From NCBI GenBank assembly GCA_964636345.1, contig CAZWRL010000001.1, positions 1-64,000 of the forward strand: a stretch of 64,000 nt of DNA, given 5' to 3'. A model generated the notes under the pieces. It made no database searches. It saw nothing but the letters and a program-made list of their open reading frames with translations, and was not told the DNA's origin. Numbering within the stretch: position 1 is the stretch's first letter; the number at the start of each line of letters is the position of its first letter. The translations under genes and the position numbers were made by a program. This document shows, one piece after another, positions 30,727-39,420 of this stretch. The stretch is from JBBTXJ01 sp964636345 (GTDB lineage Bacteria > Patescibacteriota > Patescibacteriia > Magasanikbacterales > JBBTXJ01).

Positions 30727-32709
30727 ATGAGTGAGGAGCAAACACATCACCGAAAACGGTTGATTACTATACTCGTCGTCGTGGGAGTGTTGTGGTTGCT
30801 CGCGATGAGCCGCGCGGTGTACGCATTCCAAGATAAAAAGGTGATCTATGATGGCGTGAAAATTGGCGCGCAGGATTTTTCCGGTTTAACGTCCGCGCAG
30901 GCAAAAGAAAAAATACTCGCGTTTGAATCACGCATGTCGGTGCAGGGATTATCTTTTTCTTATCGCACTGCGCGGGACGAGGAACGGCAAGCGGTGATTT
31001 ATCCAGTGGTGTTTCGGAGTGATGGCACGGATTCACGGGATATTATTGATATTGATGTAGAGGCAACGGTTGATGCGCTTTGGGCGGTGGGACGCACGGG
31101 AACGATGGTGCGCAAGGTGGGCGAGCGTATCGCCAGCCAGTGGTATGGGCGCACGGTACCGGCGGCGGTGCAGGTTGATCGCGTGCTGTTTCGTGATGTG
31201 GTGCGACTTAATCTTGCTTCCGATGAACAAGCGGCACGCGATGCGAGGGTAGCGTATGAGCAGGGTGTTTTTAGAATAGAACCTGACGCGACGGGTGTGG
31301 CATATACCGTTGATCGGGGGCTTGACGATGCGGTGGATCTTATTCGTCGTCTTGAGTTGCGACCCATTGCTGTTGATCGAACCATTGATAAGCCAACAAT
31401 TACCGCCGCGGCGCTTGAGCCATTGGTTTCATTTCTCGCGCCGGTGACCGCGGACGATATTACGGTGACGTACGAAGATCCTCACAAAAAAGAGAAATTA
31501 TCGTGGACGCTTGAGCATGAGAAAGTTGCGGCGTTTCTTAACGTCACACGGCATGAACAGACAGGGCTCACCCTTGGTTTGTCTGAAGAGCCGCTGCGTG
31601 CGTGGATTAAAGAAACCATTGGTCCGCGGGTTGAAGTGGAAGCACGCGATGCCAAATTTAAAATTGAGGGTGAACGCGTGATTGAGTTTCAATCAAGTCG
31701 CACCGGCGTCCGCATTGATACTCCCGCGCTTGAAGGCGCGCTTTCGCAGGTGGTAGCGGCGCGTTTTGATCGGCTCGCGCGTGGCGAGAGCGGACCCTTT
31801 TCACCGGAGCAACGTGTGGTATCACTCACGGTAGAGACGGCGGAGCCAAAGATTAAAACCGGAGATATCAACAATTTGGGGATTCAGGAAATTTTGGGTA
31901 TTGGCACGTCCAGTTGGCGCGGGAGCTCAGCCAATCGCATTAAAAATATTCGGAACGGCATGAATAAATTAAATGGTTTGCTCATTAAGCCGGGTGAGGA
32001 GTTTTCATTACTCGCCGCGCTTCGACCATTTACCTCCGAGGGTGGGTATTTGCCGGAACTCGTGATCAAGGGGGATAAAATTGAACCGGAAATCGGCGGC
32101 GGATTATGCCAAATTGGCACCACGTCATTTCGTATGGCCATGAATAGCGGAATGCCCATTACGAGACGAATCAATCACGGTTTGGTGGTTACCTATTATA
32201 ATGATCCGACGAACGGCAATCCAGGAACGGACGCAACCATTTATGATCCTGCGCCGGATTTTCGTTTTTTGAATGATACAGGACACTATCTTTTGTGGAC
32301 GACACACATGGATTCTGGGGCCGGGAAATTGGAGTTCACCTTGTGGGGAACGTCTGATGGGCGTAAGGGCTCATACAGCGCGCCCGTGGTGCATAATTGG
32401 ATTGCGACCGGCCCCATGAAGGAAATTGAAACAACTGATTTGAAACCAGGTGTACGCAAGTGTCAAAGTAGACATCCGGGCGCGGTGGCCTCATTTACCT
32501 ACACGGTTGATTTACCAAACGGTGAAAAGAAGGAAACGCTGTATAAAAGTTATTATCGGCCATTACCGGAAATTTGCAGCATTGGTGTTGAAAAGAAGAC
32601 AGAGGGTGAACCGATACTGTCTGCCGATGGCGTGCCAACGGAAGGCGCACCTGCTGATGCTCAGGTTGCTGATACGCCGCCCATTTCAGTTGACGATCTT
32701 GCCGGATGA
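30727..32709 (+). CDS. VanW family protein
   Basis: 660 aa, ATG 30727 with AAGGATG upstream. It has an N-terminal membrane anchor (about residues 12-32), two peptidoglycan-binding-like repeats (about 40-330, YoaR-type with GVKIGAQDFSGLTSAQA), then the VanW domain (about 385-520) with GEEFSLLAALRPFT and IGGGLCQIGTTSFRMAMNSG, and a C-terminal G5-like strand region (about 560-620). VanW proteins are found in wall-related loci; their biochemical role is unknown. Common in Patescibacteria. Confidence 0.9.
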   Translation: MSEEQTHHRKRLITILVVVGVLWLLAMSRAVYAFQDKKVIYDGVKIGAQDFSGLTSAQAKEKILAFESRMSVQGLSFSYRTARDEERQAVIYPVVFRSDGTDSRDIIDIDVEATVDALWAVGRTGTMVRKVGERIASQWYGRTVPAAVQVDRVLFRDVVRLNLASDEQAARDARVAYEQGVFRIEPDATGVAYTVDRGLDDAVDLIRRLELRPIAVDRTIDKPTITAAALEPLVSFLAPVTADDITVTYEDPHKKEKLSWTLEHEKVAAFLNVTRHEQTGLTLGLSEEPLRAWIKETIGPRVEVEARDAKFKIEGERVIEFQSSRTGVRIDTPALEGALSQVVAARFDRLARGESGPFSPEQRVVSLTVETAEPKIKTGDINNLGIQEILGIGTSSWRGSSANRIKNIRNGMNKLNGLLIKPGEEFSLLAALRPFTSEGGYLPELVIKGDKIEPEIGGGLCQIGTTSFRMAMNSGMPITRRINHGLVVTYYNDPTNGNPGTDATIYDPAPDFRFLNDTGHYLLWTTHMDSGAGKLEFTLWGTSDGRKGSYSAPVVHNWIATGPMKEIETTDLKPGVRKCQSRHPGAVASFTYTVDLPNGEKKETLYKSYYRPLPEICSIGVEKKTEGEPILSADGVPTEGAPADAQVADTPPISVDDLAG

Positions 32710-32729
32710 TTTTATTTAATTTCAGCCAA

Positions 32730-32757
32730 AAAATACCCTCTTGACAAGAGGTATTTT
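32730..32757 (+). terminator. terminator of vanW gene overlapping ncRNA promoter
   Basis: A bulged stem of 7 + 5 bp (AAAATAC.CTCTT / AAGAG.GTATTTT) with its apex at TTGACA (32741-32746), which is also the -35 box of the next promoter. Confidence 0.7.
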
Positions 32758-32770
32758 ATTGTGGTATGGT
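32741..32770 (+). promoter_or_regulatory. promoter of candidate ncRNA
   Basis: TTGACA (32741-32746), an 18-bp spacer and TATGGT (32765-32770). No coding gene with a start follows until 33006, and a strong terminator intervenes. Confidence 0.75.
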
Positions 32771-32776
32771 GTAGTT

Positions 32777-32962
32777 TCGCTCGTGCGAAGAAGTGGCCAT
32801 TCATCCGTAGTCACGACAAGCATGGAGACACCTTGTGGGGTATTGCTGGCCTCCGGGCTCGCACGCTACTTCAAGGTGTCTTCTTGACTACGGGTTCTGT
32901 GGTTATTTCTGCAACACAGGAAACACATCACCACCCCGGCTCTGCCGGGGTGGTTTGTTTTT
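32777..32962 (+). ncRNA. candidate structured small RNA (6S-like)
   Basis: A roughly 186-nt unit runs from a consensus-like promoter to a Rho-independent terminator with no convincing ORF. Visible pairings: 5' hairpin TTCGC/GCGAA (32776-32789); a long rod made of CCGTAGTCA (32805-32813) with TGACTACGG (32885-32893) and GGAGACACCTTG (32824-32835) with CAAGGTGTCTTC (32872-32883); and weak outer pairs (AGAA/TTCT, CCA/TGG) that leave a bubble. Rod, internal bubble and apical loop at about 190 nt resemble 6S RNA, which sequesters RNA polymerase. No conserved 6S sequence confirms it. It could be another class of structured RNA. Confidence 0.55.
32931..32962 (+). terminator. terminator of candidate ncRNA
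   Basis: 10-bp perfect stem CCACCCCGGC / GCCGGGGTGG with loop TCT, then TTTGTTTTT. Confidence 0.92.
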
Positions 32963-32967
32963 CAGAG

Positions 32968-32996
32968 TTGCGGGAAACGAAGGGAGTGTATATAGT
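32968..32996 (+). promoter_or_regulatory. promoter of membrane protein gene (leaderless)
   Basis: TTGCGG (32968-32973), a 17-bp spacer and TATAGT (32991-32996); the predicted start is about three bases before ATG 33006. Confidence 0.6.
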
Positions 32997-33005
32997 GGTA
33001 TCGCT

Positions 33006-34703
33006 ATGAAGAAGATAATAGTTATTCTTTTTTTGTTTCTCCTCTTTCTTCCGTATTTTGGGCGCCCCTTCGCGCTAAATTTGAATCCGGATATGGGACT
33101 ACAGCTCATGGATGTGTTCCGTATGGTGGATGCGCGATGGAGTTTTGCGCTTGACCCAAGCGCCGCGTACGCCAATCCACTGGTGCAGATGCTCGTGGAT
33201 TTTCACGGCGTCTTTCGTCAGCTCATTTACTTTCCCATTTTTTATATTTTGGATTTGTTTGGCATGGGGATCCGCGAGGCCACCGTGTATGGAACACTCC
33301 TTATCGTAGGCGTCGCCCTCACATACCTTAATTATATTTTTGCGCGCGTGATAGCAGGGGAGAAAAAAGCGTTTTGGTTTACCGCGCTCCTTTCGGTTAT
33401 TCCTTTTTATGTGTTGCAAGTGAAAGGCGGGTGGTGGCATGTGTTTGTGTATCCGTTGCTTTTGGCAGGGCTCGCGGCGGAACACAAATTTTTAACGACC
33501 AGAGCCCGGCGATGGTACGCCTGGTTTTGCATCGCCGCTTCCGCGTATCTGTTAGCCGATACCGGTTTTGTCTTTGGCGGCTTATTGTTTGTGGTATACG
33601 CAGTGATATTTTTTTGGCAGGGGAGTAATCTGCGTGCGGTGCCCGCACATTTGTGGCGGGCCGTACGGAGTCCGTGGACGTTTCTTCCGCTTTTCGTGCT
33701 CGCTGGCTCGTTTGTTGTAACGTACATCGGAAAAACGCGTTTCGGCGCTGAATTTGGCATCATGGCGCGTTTCTTGGAAAAAGGCGGGCATGTCGGATTT
33801 TCTGGGTTCGGTGTTCTCCCGCATTTTATCAGTCAAGGAATGGGGCTTACGGGTTTTATTCTTTTCCCCGTAATTCTTGCGACCGCTTGTTGGTTTTTGA
33901 TGCGCGTTTGGCGACAAGAGCGCGATTCGTTACTTTTAACCTGTATCACTTATTTTTTTGTTACGTTTGTTCTGTTGCTTTTTGCCGGCGGATCAGGCGC
34001 GGCGGTGTATGAGTTGTATATTCCTGGTTTGCTATTGCTGGTATACGCTTTTTCTCGGCTCAAAAAAGCATGGATACAAAATGTGTTCATGACAGGCATT
34101 GCGGCAGTGACGATGATGCAAACGGTGGCATATAATTTTGAAATACATCCTCCGCAGTTTCTTGCTCGTTCGTATTCATTCATTCGCCCAAACGATGCCT
34201 GTACGGCACTTTGGTGTCCGTGGCATTTTGCAGAGCCCAAAAATTTAGGCATTACCACGGCCGCATTTGTGTTACGAGATTATCTCGGCATCACGCCGGT
34301 TCTCTTTACCTCCATGCAGGAGAATTTTTACGAAAAACCAAAAGAGATATTTTTTTATAGCAACTACGGGCAAGGGCCGTCCATGAGCATCGGCCGGCGG
34401 ATTAGTTATGAGGTGAAGGATGTTGCGTCGGCACGGATAATACTCGTGTTTGCGCCAGAAGTTTCCGCGCATGCGCCGGGAGCTGTAGAGAAAGAGAAAA
34501 ATCAGGCAGTGTTGGATTTTCTCGCGGCTCATCCGGAATATAGAGAAGTGGCAATCGTAACACAGGACGGCGTGGAAATGATAAAAATTTTTGAGCGCGA
34601 TTCAGCGCGCGCACCACGCGTGTTCTCGGTAGAGGAATACGATGCCAAGTTCAACGCGCGCTACGGGCATTTGCGGGATATTGGGTTTATTGATTTGGGG
34701 TAA
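33006..34703 (+). CDS. polytopic membrane protein, probable glycosyltransferase-like
   Basis: 565 aa with an N-terminal signal-anchor helix (residues 3-20) and about ten more membrane helices up to residue 380, then a soluble outer domain of about 170 residues. The layout (a DMGLQLMDVFRMVDARW loop after the first helix, many helices, and a C-terminal outer domain) is that of GT-C-fold or YfhO-like envelope proteins, but no catalytic motif is clear. It is the first gene of the polysaccharide region and monocistronic. Confidence 0.6.
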   Translation: MKKIIVILFLFLLFLPYFGRPFALNLNPDMGLQLMDVFRMVDARWSFALDPSAAYANPLVQMLVDFHGVFRQLIYFPIFYILDLFGMGIREATVYGTLLIVGVALTYLNYIFARVIAGEKKAFWFTALLSVIPFYVLQVKGGWWHVFVYPLLLAGLAAEHKFLTTRARRWYAWFCIAASAYLLADTGFVFGGLLFVVYAVIFFWQGSNLRAVPAHLWRAVRSPWTFLPLFVLAGSFVVTYIGKTRFGAEFGIMARFLEKGGHVGFSGFGVLPHFISQGMGLTGFILFPVILATACWFLMRVWRQERDSLLLTCITYFFVTFVLLLFAGGSGAAVYELYIPGLLLLVYAFSRLKKAWIQNVFMTGIAAVTMMQTVAYNFEIHPPQFLARSYSFIRPNDACTALWCPWHFAEPKNLGITTAAFVLRDYLGITPVLFTSMQENFYEKPKEIFFYSNYGQGPSMSIGRRISYEVKDVASARIILVFAPEVSAHAPGAVEKEKNQAVLDFLAAHPEYREVAIVTQDGVEMIKIFERDSARAPRVFSVEEYDAKFNARYGHLRDIGFIDLG

Positions 34704-34753
34704 TAACGCCATAGGTTGCCCTCTATACCATAGGATGATAATATGCTATGTAT

Positions 34754-35491
34754 ATGCCAGCTAAATTTATTTTTTCCGAGGATTGGAGCACCGCGAACCG
34801 TGCACAGTCCTGGTTAAAGGAGGTTGAACAATATGGTAAGAATTCCTATGTTTTGGGTATACTGAATTTAATAGAGGGGTGCAAACCTCGCAGGGTTTTT
34901 GATGTTGGGTGTGGCAATGGATTTCCCTTTGCGAGTAGTTTACTAGAAAAAAACATTGAGGTACATGGTTGCGATCCCTCTCTCTCTCTCTTAAAAGAAG
35001 CAACACGGCAGTATCCAGCGCTTCGGTGGTATCACACGGGTTACGAGCACATGGTAGAAAAAATTAATGGCGCACGTTACGATGTGGTGTATTGTTTGCG
35101 TAGTACGTGGTTATTCCCCAATATTATTTCCGCGCTTGGGAATATGCTTGAAATTACAAAACCCGGTGGTATAATAATTTTTGATATTATGAATAGTGAT
35201 TCTCCAGAGATTAGTAAGTTTATAAAAACAATGAGAAAGAAAAAATATCGTACGTTTTTTAAAAATATTGTTAAACTTGTCCTCAATACAGTAGTGCGTA
35301 CCAGCTATTCCTATGCTAGTGGCATAGATAAAAATTATCCCGTTTCACCAAATCAGGTAGATACCTTTTTGATAAGAAAAAAATTCTTATTTAAGAAGTT
35401 TACTTTTAGTCAGATGTCGGGAGAAAATACCAGTTATGATCCGCTGGCATTTAGGATTTTATATTGCGTACAAGTTCCCGAGAATATTTAA
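34754..35491 (+). CDS. SAM-dependent methyltransferase
   Basis: 245 aa from ATG 34754 (ATG 34748 is an alternative; the -10-like TATGCT at 34742-34747 would make 34754 leaderless). Class I methyltransferase motif I VFDVGCGNGFPF is at about residues 43-54, the acidic end of strand 2 in VHGCDPS at about 67-73, and a motif-IV-like YDVVYCLR at about 105-112. The gene is clearly more A+T-rich than its neighbours, with many AAA/ATT codons, which suggests acquisition from elsewhere. It probably methylates a sugar or lipid-linked product. Convergent with panB. Confidence 0.8.
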   Translation: MPAKFIFSEDWSTANRAQSWLKEVEQYGKNSYVLGILNLIEGCKPRRVFDVGCGNGFPFASSLLEKNIEVHGCDPSLSLLKEATRQYPALRWYHTGYEHMVEKINGARYDVVYCLRSTWLFPNIISALGNMLEITKPGGIIIFDIMNSDSPEISKFIKTMRKKKYRTFFKNIVKLVLNTVVRTSYSYASGIDKNYPVSPNQVDTFLIRKKFLFKKFTFSQMSGENTSYDPLAFRILYCVQVPENI

Positions 35492-36342
35492 CCCCGCACA
35501 ATCTTTTCCGCCTCTTCCGGTTTTATTTCGTAGAAGTGTTCGGGTTTGGGGAAGGCGCCCGTGCGCACGTCTTCAACATACGCGCGGAGCGCGAGTGAAA
35601 TGAGTTGTCCGGCTTCGCAATAACGCTTGACGAATTTTGGTTTGAATTGTTCAAACAAGCCAATCATGTCATGGATGATGACGAGTTGACCATCTACGTG
35701 GTCACCAGCGCCAATGCCGTAGACGGGTATTCTTAATTTTCCAGCAATCATGCCTCCGGATTCCGCCGGCATCGCTTCCAACAGCAAGAAATGTGCGCCT
35801 GCTTCTTCCAAGGCAAGTGCATCTTCCAAAAGCGCATCATAACTTTCTTTGGTTTTTCCTTGTACGCGGTAGCCGCCAAATTGCGCCATGTTTTGCGGGG
35901 TCAAACCGAGATGTCCCATCACCACAAAACCAGCATCAACCATGGCGCGCACGCGGGACGCAACGCGTCGGCCGCCTTCACATTTCACCGCGTCACAGCC
36001 CGCTTCTTGAATAAACCGTCCGGCGTTCCGAATGGCGGTTTCCTCAGACGGTTGATAGCTCATAAAAGGCATGTCGCCCACAATAAACGCGCCTTTGCCT
36101 GCGGCGCGCACCACGGCTTTTGAGTGGCTGATCATTTCATCCATCGTGACCGGGATGGTGGTTTCATAGCCGAGTGTTGTCATACCGAGTGAATCGCCAA
36201 CCAAAATCATGTCCACACCCGCGCGGTTCGCCAAAAGCGCGAGCGGATAATCATACGCGGTGATGTACACCACTTTTTCGCCCTTTTTCTTTTTATCCAG
36301 GAGGGTGAGAAGGTTTATTTTTTTGCGTTCTTCAGTAGACAT
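35488..36342 (-). CDS. panB: ketopantoate hydroxymethyltransferase (PanB)
   Basis: 284 aa, normal family length. PanB signature blocks are all present: TAYDYP (about residues 28-33), the metal/substrate region MILVGDSLGM (about 45-54), GDMPFMSY, VKCEGG, GHLGLTPQ (about 147-154), the GGYRVQGK motif, and GIGAGDHVDGQ. The normal reaction adds a hydroxymethyl group from 5,10-methylene-THF to 2-oxoisovalerate, the first step to pantothenate. No panC, panD or panE is in the window. Instead it is the last gene of an operon with a ThDP enzyme and a sugar dehydratase, so a modified keto-acid for a sugar branch is possible (inference). Confidence 0.88.
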   Translation of the reverse strand: MSTEERKKINLLTLLDKKKKGEKVVYITAYDYPLALLANRAGVDMILVGDSLGMTTLGYETTIPVTMDEMISHSKAVVRAAGKGAFIVGDMPFMSYQPSEETAIRNAGRFIQEAGCDAVKCEGGRRVASRVRAMVDAGFVVMGHLGLTPQNMAQFGGYRVQGKTKESYDALLEDALALEEAGAHFLLLEAMPAESGGMIAGKLRIPVYGIGAGDHVDGQLVIIHDMIGLFEQFKPKFVKRYCEAGQLISLALRAYVEDVRTGAFPKPEHFYEIKPEEAEKIVRG

Positions 36343-36346
36343 ATAG

Positions 36347-38194
36347 TTAGTTTATTTCAGACGACTTTTTCTCGCCGCGACCTTCCAGCGGTTCAATCAG
36401 CATGTTGGTATAAAACTCTTCGCGTGGCAAGAACGGCGCCATGTCTTCCAAAGGTTTTGAAATATAGCGCCCGTCCGGCAGACGATCGGCAACGAGTTTT
36501 GGCACGAGTTTTTGACCGGAATCTAAAATGACATCGCAGAGCACTGGGCCGTTCATGTGGAGTACGTTTTGGATGCCGGCGCGCATTTCATCGTGATTGG
36601 CGATGGTGATGCCCGGAATACCATACGCCGCGGCAACACGAATAAAGTCAGGCGTGCTATATCCGCGCCCCGTTGCCTCGTAACGCGAATCAAAATAAAT
36701 TTCTTGGAATTGTTTGATAATGCCGTAGCCGTGATTATTCAAAATAAACATTTTGATTGGCAGATCATGGAAGCGAACCGTTTGCAACTCTTGGATATTG
36801 AGTTGAAAACCACCATCGCCATCAATACAGATAATGCGTTTCTTTTTGTCCGTGCCAAATGCCGCTCCTATCGCCGCCGGCAGTGCATAGCCCATGGGTG
36901 AATTGCCAAAGGTGGAAAAAAGTTGCTGGCCTTCTTTGACGTGAAATGCCTGCATGGTCCACGTCAGATTGCCGCCCTGGTCAGGAATAATAATGTCATC
37001 CGCGCCTAATTCTTGCGACAACGTTTCAATGAACGCGTAGGAGTTTACGGTGCCTTGTTGCGCGTAATATTCAGGGAGGACGGTGGGGTAGCGCTGTTTT
37101 TGTGTGGCGCAATAGGTTTTCCATTCCGTAAGATCCGGCACGCGGATTGCCGGAAGCGCGGCGTAGAGCGCCTGTATAAAATCTTTGGCATCCAGAAGAA
37201 TGGGCACATCCGCTTTGACACGATGAGACAATATGTCACCTTTGAACAATTCTTTTTCGTCGATATCAACAACGATTTTTTTTGCGCCGCGCGCAAACGT
37301 TTGTCCTTGCGCGCTCGTTTGGCGCGTATCTAACCGCGAACCAATCGCCATCACCAGATCAGCGTTTTGCACGGCAAAATTCGCGGCGCGGTTTCCGTAT
37401 ACGCCGTACTGTTCAACGTAGAGCGGATGGTTGTGGGGGAGAATATCAATGCCGCTCCAGCTTGCAATCACCGGGATGCCGAGTGCGTCTATCAGCGCGC
37501 GAAATTCTTTGGTGGCGCGCGCGAGTTTAATGCCGCCGCCCGCGATGATGACCGGACGACGCGATTGATTGATCAGCGTCACCACTTCTTGTATTTTTTT
37601 TTCAAGCGCATCCGGCGGCGTCAGCACGAGCGGTTCCGGCGTGTAACCAACCAGGGTGTCGGGATCAATGTCCGCGTGTTGAATGTTGAGTGAAATATCC
37701 AAAAGAACCGGTCCGGGACGGCCGCTTTGCGCAATAGAGAACGCCTGTTCCAGCACGGCGCGGATTTTTTCCGGCTCCGTAATTTGGTATGCCCATTTGG
37801 TGATGGGTTTTGCGATATCCACAATTTCCGTTTCCTGAAAGCCAAGTTGCCGAACGCCGCTCGTCCCTTTGGTTTCGTGCATATTCACTTGTCCGCACAA
37901 GAAAATGCAGGGGATGGAATCAAACCACGCGCAGCAGATGCCGGTGATGAGATTGGTGGCTCCCGGGCCGCTGGTCACCACGGCCGCGCCCGGTACGCCG
38001 GTTACGCGCGCGTACGCCTCGGCCGCCATGGCGCCGGCCTGTTCGTGATTGACGCAGACGTAATCAATGTCGCGCGTCTTGCGTACCGTGCCGATGGAAT
38101 CAACAATATGGGCGCATGCGCCGCCCGTGATGAGGAAGATTTTTTTTATGCCGCGATCGGCCAAAAAGTGAATGAGATAATCGGACAATTTCAT
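36347..38194 (-). CDS. ThDP-dependent enzyme of acetolactate synthase family
   Basis: 615 aa. Catalytic Glu in VNHEQAGAMAAEAYAR (E51), a central FAD/Rossmann-like domain, and the ThDP motif starting CIDGDGGF and ending ILNNHGYG (about residues 450-485). A conserved tail (KPLEDMAPFLPREEF) is one I associate with family members inside polysaccharide loci rather than with biosynthetic IlvB. No IlvN small subunit is present. In Yersinia, YerE, an enzyme of this family, attaches a two-carbon unit from pyruvate to a CDP-4-keto-3,6-dideoxyhexose. The preceding gene here encodes the matching kind of dehydratase and overlaps by ATGA, so a YerE-like role is plausible. Confidence 0.82.
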   Translation of the reverse strand: MKLSDYLIHFLADRGIKKIFLITGGACAHIVDSIGTVRKTRDIDYVCVNHEQAGAMAAEAYARVTGVPGAAVVTSGPGATNLITGICCAWFDSIPCIFLCGQVNMHETKGTSGVRQLGFQETEIVDIAKPITKWAYQITEPEKIRAVLEQAFSIAQSGRPGPVLLDISLNIQHADIDPDTLVGYTPEPLVLTPPDALEKKIQEVVTLINQSRRPVIIAGGGIKLARATKEFRALIDALGIPVIASWSGIDILPHNHPLYVEQYGVYGNRAANFAVQNADLVMAIGSRLDTRQTSAQGQTFARGAKKIVVDIDEKELFKGDILSHRVKADVPILLDAKDFIQALYAALPAIRVPDLTEWKTYCATQKQRYPTVLPEYYAQQGTVNSYAFIETLSQELGADDIIIPDQGGNLTWTMQAFHVKEGQQLFSTFGNSPMGYALPAAIGAAFGTDKKKRIICIDGDGGFQLNIQELQTVRFHDLPIKMFILNNHGYGIIKQFQEIYFDSRYEATGRGYSTPDFIRVAAAYGIPGITIANHDEMRAGIQNVLHMNGPVLCDVILDSGQKLVPKLVADRLPDGRYISKPLEDMAPFLPREEFYTNMLIEPLEGRGEKKSSEIN

Positions 38195-39414
38195 ACCTTC
38201 ACACACTGTTCAAGATATTGTTTGATGACGTTTAATTCGTAGTCAACCATTTCCTCGGTCAGGCCGTGATTGCATCCGATAATGAAGGTGCGGCGCATAA
38301 TGGTGTTCGCCCCCGTTAATTCTCCGTGTACGCGGCAGGCGAGATTTTTATAGGGTTCATGATAAAGAATATTGCCGGTAAAGAGCAGGCGCGTCTGGAT
38401 GCGATTTTTTTCAAGATACGTTAAGAGATGCCGGCGCCCAATGGGTGAACTTTCACGAATGGTCACGGGGAAAGCAAGCCAGTACACCGTGGCCTTGGGA
38501 TGCGACGTTGGCATGATAAAGTGTTCCGGATATTGCGAGAGGAAGTGGAATATCTTATTGAAATTCCGCATGCGAATGGTGTTGAAATAGGAAAGTTTTT
38601 TCAACTGCACCAGTCCAAACGCCGCCTGCATTTCAACTGGCTTGAAGTTATAGCCGATTTTGACGTGATAGAACTTACCGTCGTAGTCCGTGTCGTCTAA
38701 TTTGAAATTGAAACGCTGTTCAATGTCTTCATCGTAGTTTTCTGGCAGGGCGCGTCCCCAGTCGCGGTAGACTTTTGCCGTGCGAATGAGATCAGGATTA
38801 TTCACCATCACCATGCCGCCACCGCCACCGGCCGTCATGTTGTGCGAGGCATAGAAACTGGTGGTGGTAATATCTGACCACAGCCCCGGCGGTTTACCGT
38901 CATATAAACTGCCGTGCGTGTCGCATGAGTCCTCAATAAAGAGGAGGCCATATTTGTCACAGAGCGCGCGAATGCGTTCCATGTCATTCATGTTGCCGAG
39001 CGCGTGCGAGATAAAAATGGCTTTGGTTTTTGGCGAGATTGCGGCCTCCAGTTGATCAACGTCAATGTTGTAATTGCCTGGTTTTGAGTCAACAAAAACC
39101 GGCGTGTGTCCCTTTACGATAATCGGATTTAATGTGGCGGGGAAGGTGCAGGCCTGGGTGATAACCTCACAATCGCGCGGGAGGTTCGCAATTTCCATGG
39201 CAATTTGATTGGCCGAGGATCCGGAATTAACAAAAAGGCCGTATTGCTTGCCGAAGAGCGCGGCGATTTTATTTTCAAATTCTTCAGTGAGGCGGCCGGG
39301 ACCCAGCCAGCCATCTTTCAAGCAGGCCACAACGGCGTCAATTTCTTCTTGATCAAAGACCGCTTTGGCGTAGAGGACGCGATCGCGACCCGGGACAAAC
39401 TCCGTAGGGTTCAT
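38191..39414 (-). CDS. RfbH/ColD-type PLP-dependent sugar 3-dehydratase
   Basis: 407 aa of the DegT/DnrJ/EryC1/StrS fold. The position that normally holds the PLP-binding Lys is His191, in SFYASHNMTAGGGGG. That substitution marks RfbH (E1) and ColD, which remove the 3-hydroxyl of a 4-keto-6-deoxysugar instead of transaminating it. Other family motifs: FVNSGSSANQ (about 60-69), FIEDSCDTHGS (about 154-164), and a conserved GLTEEMVDYE tail. The product would be a 3,6-dideoxy-4-keto hexose. Its start is six bases after the GT2 stop and its end overlaps the ThDP gene by 4 bases. Confidence 0.85.
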   Translation of the reverse strand: MNPTEFVPGRDRVLYAKAVFDQEEIDAVVACLKDGWLGPGRLTEEFENKIAALFGKQYGLFVNSGSSANQIAMEIANLPRDCEVITQACTFPATLNPIIVKGHTPVFVDSKPGNYNIDVDQLEAAISPKTKAIFISHALGNMNDMERIRALCDKYGLLFIEDSCDTHGSLYDGKPPGLWSDITTTSFYASHNMTAGGGGGMVMVNNPDLIRTAKVYRDWGRALPENYDEDIEQRFNFKLDDTDYDGKFYHVKIGYNFKPVEMQAAFGLVQLKKLSYFNTIRMRNFNKIFHFLSQYPEHFIMPTSHPKATVYWLAFPVTIRESSPIGRRHLLTYLEKNRIQTRLLFTGNILYHEPYKNLACRVHGELTGANTIMRRTFIIGCNHGLTEEMVDYELNVIKQYLEQCVKV

Positions 39415-39420
39415 AGGAAT

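Noticed and set aside
36347..38194. IlvB acetolactate synthase for branched-chain amino acids
   Set aside because: No IlvN, IlvC or IlvD nearby; operon partners are sugar enzymes and the C-terminal tail resembles polysaccharide-locus members.
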